A stretch of DNA of 5,491 bases. Source: Candidatus Methanophagales archaeon. Its GTDB lineage: Archaea; Halobacteriota; Syntropharchaeia; Alkanophagales; Methanospirareceae. Each line of letters starts with the position of its first letter. The stretch's first letter is position 1. The stretch is from contig PIXU01000141.1 in assembly GCA_003601795.1 (NCBI GenBank), forward strand, positions 1 through 5,491. Reading direction: 5' to 3'. Under the pieces are notes generated by a model. The model did not search any database. It was given only the letters and a program-made list of their open reading frames with translations, and was not told the DNA's origin. The position numbers were made by a program, and so were the translations under genes. Of the stretch, positions 4,874 to 5,491 are shown one piece after another.

Positions 4874-5491
4874 ATGAAAGGGTCAACACTAATGTGGTGG
4901 GATAAAAAGTTGAAAATAACCGAGAAATTCGATATAGATGCTGATGTAGTTTTATACTTAGGGGATACATTGGACCTCCTTAAACAAATTCCTGACAAAA
5001 TGGCAGGTCTTGTTGTTACTTCACCACCTTATAACATAGGGAAACCTTACGAGAAAAAACTTAACCTTCAGGAGTATATAGAACAACAAGAGAAGGTTAT
5101 TAAAGAGTCTATTAGAATTACAAAAGACGATGGAAGTATATGTTGGCAAATAGGCAATTATGTTGAGAACGGCTCTATTATTCCACTGGATATTCTTCTC
5201 TATCCTATTTTTGTCAAGTTTGGTCTCAGGTTAAGAAATAGGATAGTTTGGCATTTTGGACACGGTTTACATGCCCAAAAAAGATATTCCGGCAGATATG
5301 AAGTTATACTTTGGTTTACAAAGTCAGAAAACTATATTTTTAACCTTGATGCAGTTAGAGTTCCTCAAAAATATACCACTAAGAAATACTTTAAAGGACC
5401 CAAAAAGGGAGAATTATCCTGTCATCCTCTTGGTAAGAACCCTACTGATGTATGGGAAATCCCAAATGTGAAATCAAACCACCCGGAAAAA
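4874..5491 (+). CDS. Site-specific DNA methyltransferase, beta class, N-terminal part (runs off window)
   Basis: The visible 206 codons encode the N-terminal part of an S-adenosylmethionine-dependent DNA methyltransferase that modifies adenine N6 or cytosine N4 at a specific site, most often within a restriction-modification system. The catalytic motif IV is TSPPYNIG (residues 49-56), preceded by the typical VLYLGDTLDLLKQIPDKMAG block. Further family blocks are RNRIVWHFGHG (121-131), RYEVILWFTK (141-150), FNLDAVRVPQKY (156-167) and GKNPTDVWEIPNVKSNHPEK (187-206). Having motif IV near the N-terminus, with the AdoMet-binding FxGxG motif expected after the window, marks the beta class. The start is ATG 4874, with AAAGGA just upstream and an in-frame TGA at 4862-4864; ATG 4892 is an alternative. 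SPPY does not decide between N6-A and N4-C activity. No restriction enzyme is seen in the window. The gene points away from the cdh genes and follows an attC-like hairpin, suggesting horizontal acquisition. Confidence 0.9.
   Translation, partial: MKGSTLMWWDKKLKITEKFDIDADVVLYLGDTLDLLKQIPDKMAGLVVTSPPYNIGKPYEKKLNLQEYIEQQEKVIKESIRITKDDGSICWQIGNYVENGSIIPLDILLYPIFVKFGLRLRNRIVWHFGHGLHAQKRYSGRYEVILWFTKSENYIFNLDAVRVPQKYTTKKYFKGPKKGELSCHPLGKNPTDVWEIPNVKSNHPEK

Noticed and set aside
4669..4998. Minus-strand 109-codon frame
   Set aside because: It lies antisense to the methyltransferase start and across the hairpin block; its composition is not protein-like and the plus-strand gene explains the openness.
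5256..5471. Plus-strand 71-codon frame
   Set aside because: It overlaps the methyltransferase in another frame; the methyltransferase frame carries the family motifs.
1..5491. CRISPR array or rRNA genes
   Set aside because: No regularly spaced repeats of 23-40 nt and no rRNA-like sequence are visible on either strand.

Overview
The window reads as a stretch of archaeal chromosome. Three intact genes on the minus strand, cdhB, cdhC and ftr, encode enzymes of C1 metabolism in the tetrahydromethanopterin/methanofuran branch together with archaeal-type CO dehydrogenase/acetyl-CoA synthase (CODH/ACS). This combination is known from methanogens, anaerobic methane oxidisers (ANME) and Archaeoglobus relatives. 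Start regions with GAGGTGA or no Shine-Dalgarno, TATA-like boxes and oligo-U tracts after genes also fit an archaeon. I cannot fix the lineage from sequence alone; an ANME-1 or Methanomicrobia-like source is a guess.

Layout. (1) About 1-663, minus strand: a decayed insertion-sequence transposase. The N-terminal helix-turn-helix part is still open (250-657), while the catalytic-core part is broken into several frames (1-262). (2) 664-833: AT-rich spacer with a 13-bp palindrome and T-rich terminator-like tracts for ftr. (3) 834-1739, minus: ftr. (4) 1740-2016: spacer carrying the ftr promoter and RBS on the minus strand and, on the plus strand, a protein-like remnant with a membrane segment. 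An 11-bp inverted repeat overlaps the cdhC stop codon. (5) 2017-3984, minus: cdhC and cdhB, 12 nt apart. (6) 3985-4870: a stretch with no intact gene. It holds a frameshifted minus-strand gene remnant (about 4193-4530), TATA-like elements, tiny ORFs, and a GC-richer hairpin-prone block (4720-4850) whose right end resembles an integron attC site. (7) 4874-5491, plus: the start of a beta-class DNA methyltransferase that runs off the window.

Function. Ftr moves the formyl group between methanofuran and tetrahydromethanopterin. CdhC is the acetyl-CoA synthase subunit that joins a methyl group, CO and CoA at the Ni-Fe-S A-cluster, and CdhB is the small epsilon partner of the CODH subunit CdhA. Together they link the methyl branch of the Wood-Ljungdahl pathway with acetyl-CoA. 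cdhA, normally just upstream of cdhB, and cdhD/cdhE are not here. The place of cdhA is taken by decayed and apparently mobile DNA, so this is a core metabolic block bordered on both sides by accessory sequence.
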